Below the pieces are notes generated by a model that made no database searches, was not told the DNA's origin, and was given only the letters and a program-made list of their open reading frames with translations. The translations under genes and the position numbers were made by a program. Below are positions 6,425 to 7,688 of a stretch of DNA of 7,688 bases, piece by piece (position 1 is the stretch's first letter; the number at the start of each line of letters is the position of its first letter). Source of the DNA: Litorivicinus sp965656605 (GTDB lineage Bacteria; Pseudomonadota; Gammaproteobacteria; Pseudomonadales; Litorivicinaceae); contig CBFHLC010000067.1 in assembly GCA_965656605.1 (NCBI GenBank), positions 1 to 7,688 on the forward strand. Reading direction: 5' to 3'.

Positions 6425-7249
6425 ATGAAAAAACTAGCCCAACTCGGAATGGTTCTTACAGCGGTCGTGAGTGCATCTGCACTCGCTACCCCTGCTCAGG
6501 ATCGAGCCGCATTCGAAAAATTCTACGAAAACCGCTTTCCTCAAGTCACCGAGGGCGATTTTGTCAATGGCGTATATTCCATTTTGCCGGCAGCGCGAGA
6601 GCAGTGGGAGTCAATCGAAGAGTTTCCTCCCTACGAGGTTGCGATTGAACTAGGCGAAGAGATATACAACACGCCGTTTGCCAACGGAAAATCTTTCTCG
6701 TCTTGCTTCGACACGCCAGCTCAACGCGAAAACTATCCTATGTGGGATGCTGAGATTGGTGCTGTTGTAACGCTCGAGAAAGCAATCAACAACTGCTTGT
6801 CCGAGAACGGCGAGAAGCCTTTCCGAACGAAGAAAGGTAAGTTGGCCCAGGTTGCTGCCTACATGTCTTGGGAATCTCGTGGACAAACCATCAACGTGGT
6901 AATCCCAGAAGATCCAGCGGCTTTGGCGGCGTATGAAAGCGGCAAGAAGCTTTATTATACAAAGAAGGGTCAGCTGAACTTTGCTTGCTCTGACTGCCAC
7001 ATGTATGGAGCGGGCTTAAATGCTCGTGCAGAGACGTTATCACCCTCCTTGGGTCACGTGAGTCACTTCCCGGTGTATCGTTCGAAATGGCAAGAAATGG
7101 GCACGCTCCATCGCCGTTTTGCTGGTTGCATGACCAATGTTCGAGCCAAGCCGTTTAAAGCGTTGGGTGAGGAGTACTCTAACCTTGAGTATTTCTTGGC
7201 GTATATGAGCAATGGGCTGGAGTTCAATGGCCCCGGTTCACGCAAATAA
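6425..7249 (+). CDS. soxA: SoxA, monohaem catalytic subunit of SoxAX
   Basis: SoxA is the catalytic subunit of the L-cysteine S-thiosulfotransferase SoxAX, which couples thiosulfate to SoxY in the periplasm. The 274-residue precursor has a Sec signal peptide ending near SALA (about residue 20). Only one haem site is present, CSDCH at 188-192 in the C-terminal domain. The active-site cysteine that ligates this haem and carries the sulfur adduct is Cys235, in RRFAGCMTNVRAKPF. The N-terminal domain keeps a cytochrome-like outline but has Cys94 (SSCFDTP) and Cys124 (INNC) instead of CXXCH, and these probably form a structural disulfide. The protein is thus of the single-haem SoxA type. The ATG at 6425 was preferred over an in-frame TTG at 6416 because AGAGGA (6410-6415) is nine bases from the ATG but touches the TTG. 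Confidence 0.95.
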   Translation: MKKLAQLGMVLTAVVSASALATPAQDRAAFEKFYENRFPQVTEGDFVNGVYSILPAAREQWESIEEFPPYEVAIELGEEIYNTPFANGKSFSSCFDTPAQRENYPMWDAEIGAVVTLEKAINNCLSENGEKPFRTKKGKLAQVAAYMSWESRGQTINVVIPEDPAALAAYESGKKLYYTKKGQLNFACSDCHMYGAGLNARAETLSPSLGHVSHFPVYRSKWQEMGTLHRRFAGCMTNVRAKPFKALGEEYSNLEYFLAYMSNGLEFNGPGSRK

Positions 7250-7260
7250 GGAATGACACC

Positions 7261-7554
7261 ATGGTAAAGGGAATTTTGAGTGTTGCGTTGATGAGTGTTG
7301 CTTTGTCCGCAACGGCAGCGGGTAGCGTAACAGACATGATCCAAGCTGCGACTGAGGCTAATGCCAAGGCAAAGGCGATGGGTTATGAGTGGAACGTCAC
7401 TGGTAAAGCAATCAAAGCGGCGAAAGAGGCTTTGAAGGCGGGTGAAACAGCTAAAGCCGAAGAGTTAGCTGCCCATGCAAAATACATCGCTGAGGCGTCT
7501 GTAGATCAAGCGATGGACGAGCAAGAAGCTTGGAAGATGCGAGTAGCACGATAG
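7261..7554 (+). CDS. soxK: SoxK-like SoxAX-binding protein (SAXB)
   Basis: The small 97-residue product has a Sec signal peptide (MVKGILSVALMSVALSATAA) and a mature part of about 77 residues that is mostly charged, alanine-rich helix with no cysteine, so it binds no c-type haem. The segments EANAKAKAMGYEWNVTGKAI, KEALKAGETAKAEELAAHA and a closing QAMDEQEAW resemble the small SoxAX-binding proteins called SAXB in Chlorobaculum and SoxK in Allochromatium, which hold SoxA and SoxX together and raise their activity. Position right after soxA (11 bases between) and a monohaem SoxA partner fit this role. AAGGA at 7248-7252 lies eight bases before the ATG, overlapping the soxA stop. The assignment rests on size, pattern and context rather than on a catalytic motif. 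Confidence 0.75.
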   Translation: MVKGILSVALMSVALSATAAGSVTDMIQAATEANAKAKAMGYEWNVTGKAIKAAKEALKAGETAKAEELAAHAKYIAEASVDQAMDEQEAWKMRVAR

Positions 7555-7569
7555 TCCGCTCCAAGTAAT

Positions 7570-7602
7570 AAAAAAAGCGCGGCCATTGCCGCGCTTTTTT
7601 TT
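7570..7602. terminator. Bidirectional rho-independent terminator after the sox operon
   Basis: A perfect 7-bp GC stem (GCGCGGC at 7577-7583 with GCCGCGC at 7588-7594) closes a CATT loop. It is preceded by seven A and followed by eight T, so the hairpin works as an intrinsic terminator in both directions. It lies 15 bases after the soxK-like gene and 17 bases before the stop of the convergent gene at the right edge, so it probably serves both. Confidence 0.93.
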
Positions 7603-7619
7603 GTCCGGAAACTTGGCCG

Positions 7620-7688
7620 TTAAGCAAAGTCTCCCGGATAGTCCGCGAAGCCTGGGTTTTGCGTCTCTCCAATAACCGTTGGATTATT
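7620..7688 (-). CDS. C-terminal end of a leftward gene, possibly soxB (partial)
   Basis: The frame is open from the window edge to a TAA (TTA at 7620-7622 on the plus strand) and encodes the last 22 residues, ending NPGFADYPGDFA. A proline- and glycine-rich tail containing 'G..xNPG' is compatible with the C-termini of SoxB, the dimanganese sulfate thiohydrolase that is the only core Sox enzyme not otherwise encoded here. The position, convergent with soxK across a shared terminator, also fits. The fragment has no catalytic motif, so the SoxB label is an inference from context plus a weak tail resemblance; that a leftward gene ends here is much safer. Confidence 0.5.
   Translation of the reverse strand, partial: NNPTVIGETQNPGFADYPGDFA

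Noticed and set aside
1..7688. CRISPR arrays, tRNA or rRNA genes, insertion sequences, attachment sites
   Set aside because: No direct-repeat arrays, cloverleaf-like segments, transposase-like products or terminal inverted repeats were seen by eye on either strand.

Overview
The window holds a nearly complete thiosulfate-oxidation (Sox) operon and a flank of ordinary accessory genes. It looks like a chromosomal segment of a sulfur-oxidising proteobacterium, most likely a marine-type gammaproteobacterium. That taxonomic guess rests on the gene order soxCDXYZA plus a soxK-like gene and on moderate GC, so it is an inference. No mobile element, tRNA, rRNA or CRISPR array is visible.

Left part (1-2819): the 3' end of a probable auxin-efflux-carrier (AEC) type transporter meets, tail to tail, a leftward gene for a lipoprotein metallo-beta-lactamase (MBL) fold hydrolase of the NAPE-PLD/RomA type. 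Divergent from it is a YczE/YitT-like integral membrane protein. The 3' end of that gene overlaps the 3' end of a second, leftward, exported MBL-fold protein. This second protein has the SoxH/quinoprotein-relay hydrolase layout, but most of its HxHxDH zinc motif has been replaced.

Intergenic 2820-3009: the divergent control region between the second MBL gene and soxC. It carries a plausible sigma70-like promoter whose spacer and -10 element are covered by a 21-bp imperfect dyad, a candidate operator.

Right part (3010-7554): a tightly packed rightward operon soxC-soxD-soxX-soxY-soxZ-soxA-soxK. The expected division of labour is as follows. SoxAX, probably with SoxK, oxidatively couples thiosulfate to the C-terminal cysteine of SoxY in the SoxYZ carrier. 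SoxB hydrolyses off sulfate. SoxCD oxidises the remaining sulfane sulfur, and SoxB then releases a second sulfate. Because soxCD is present, full oxidation to sulfate without obligatory sulfur-globule storage is expected. The operon ends in a strong, symmetrical terminator at 7570-7602. Beyond it a convergent leftward gene enters from the window edge; its C-terminal tail is compatible with SoxB, which would otherwise be missing.
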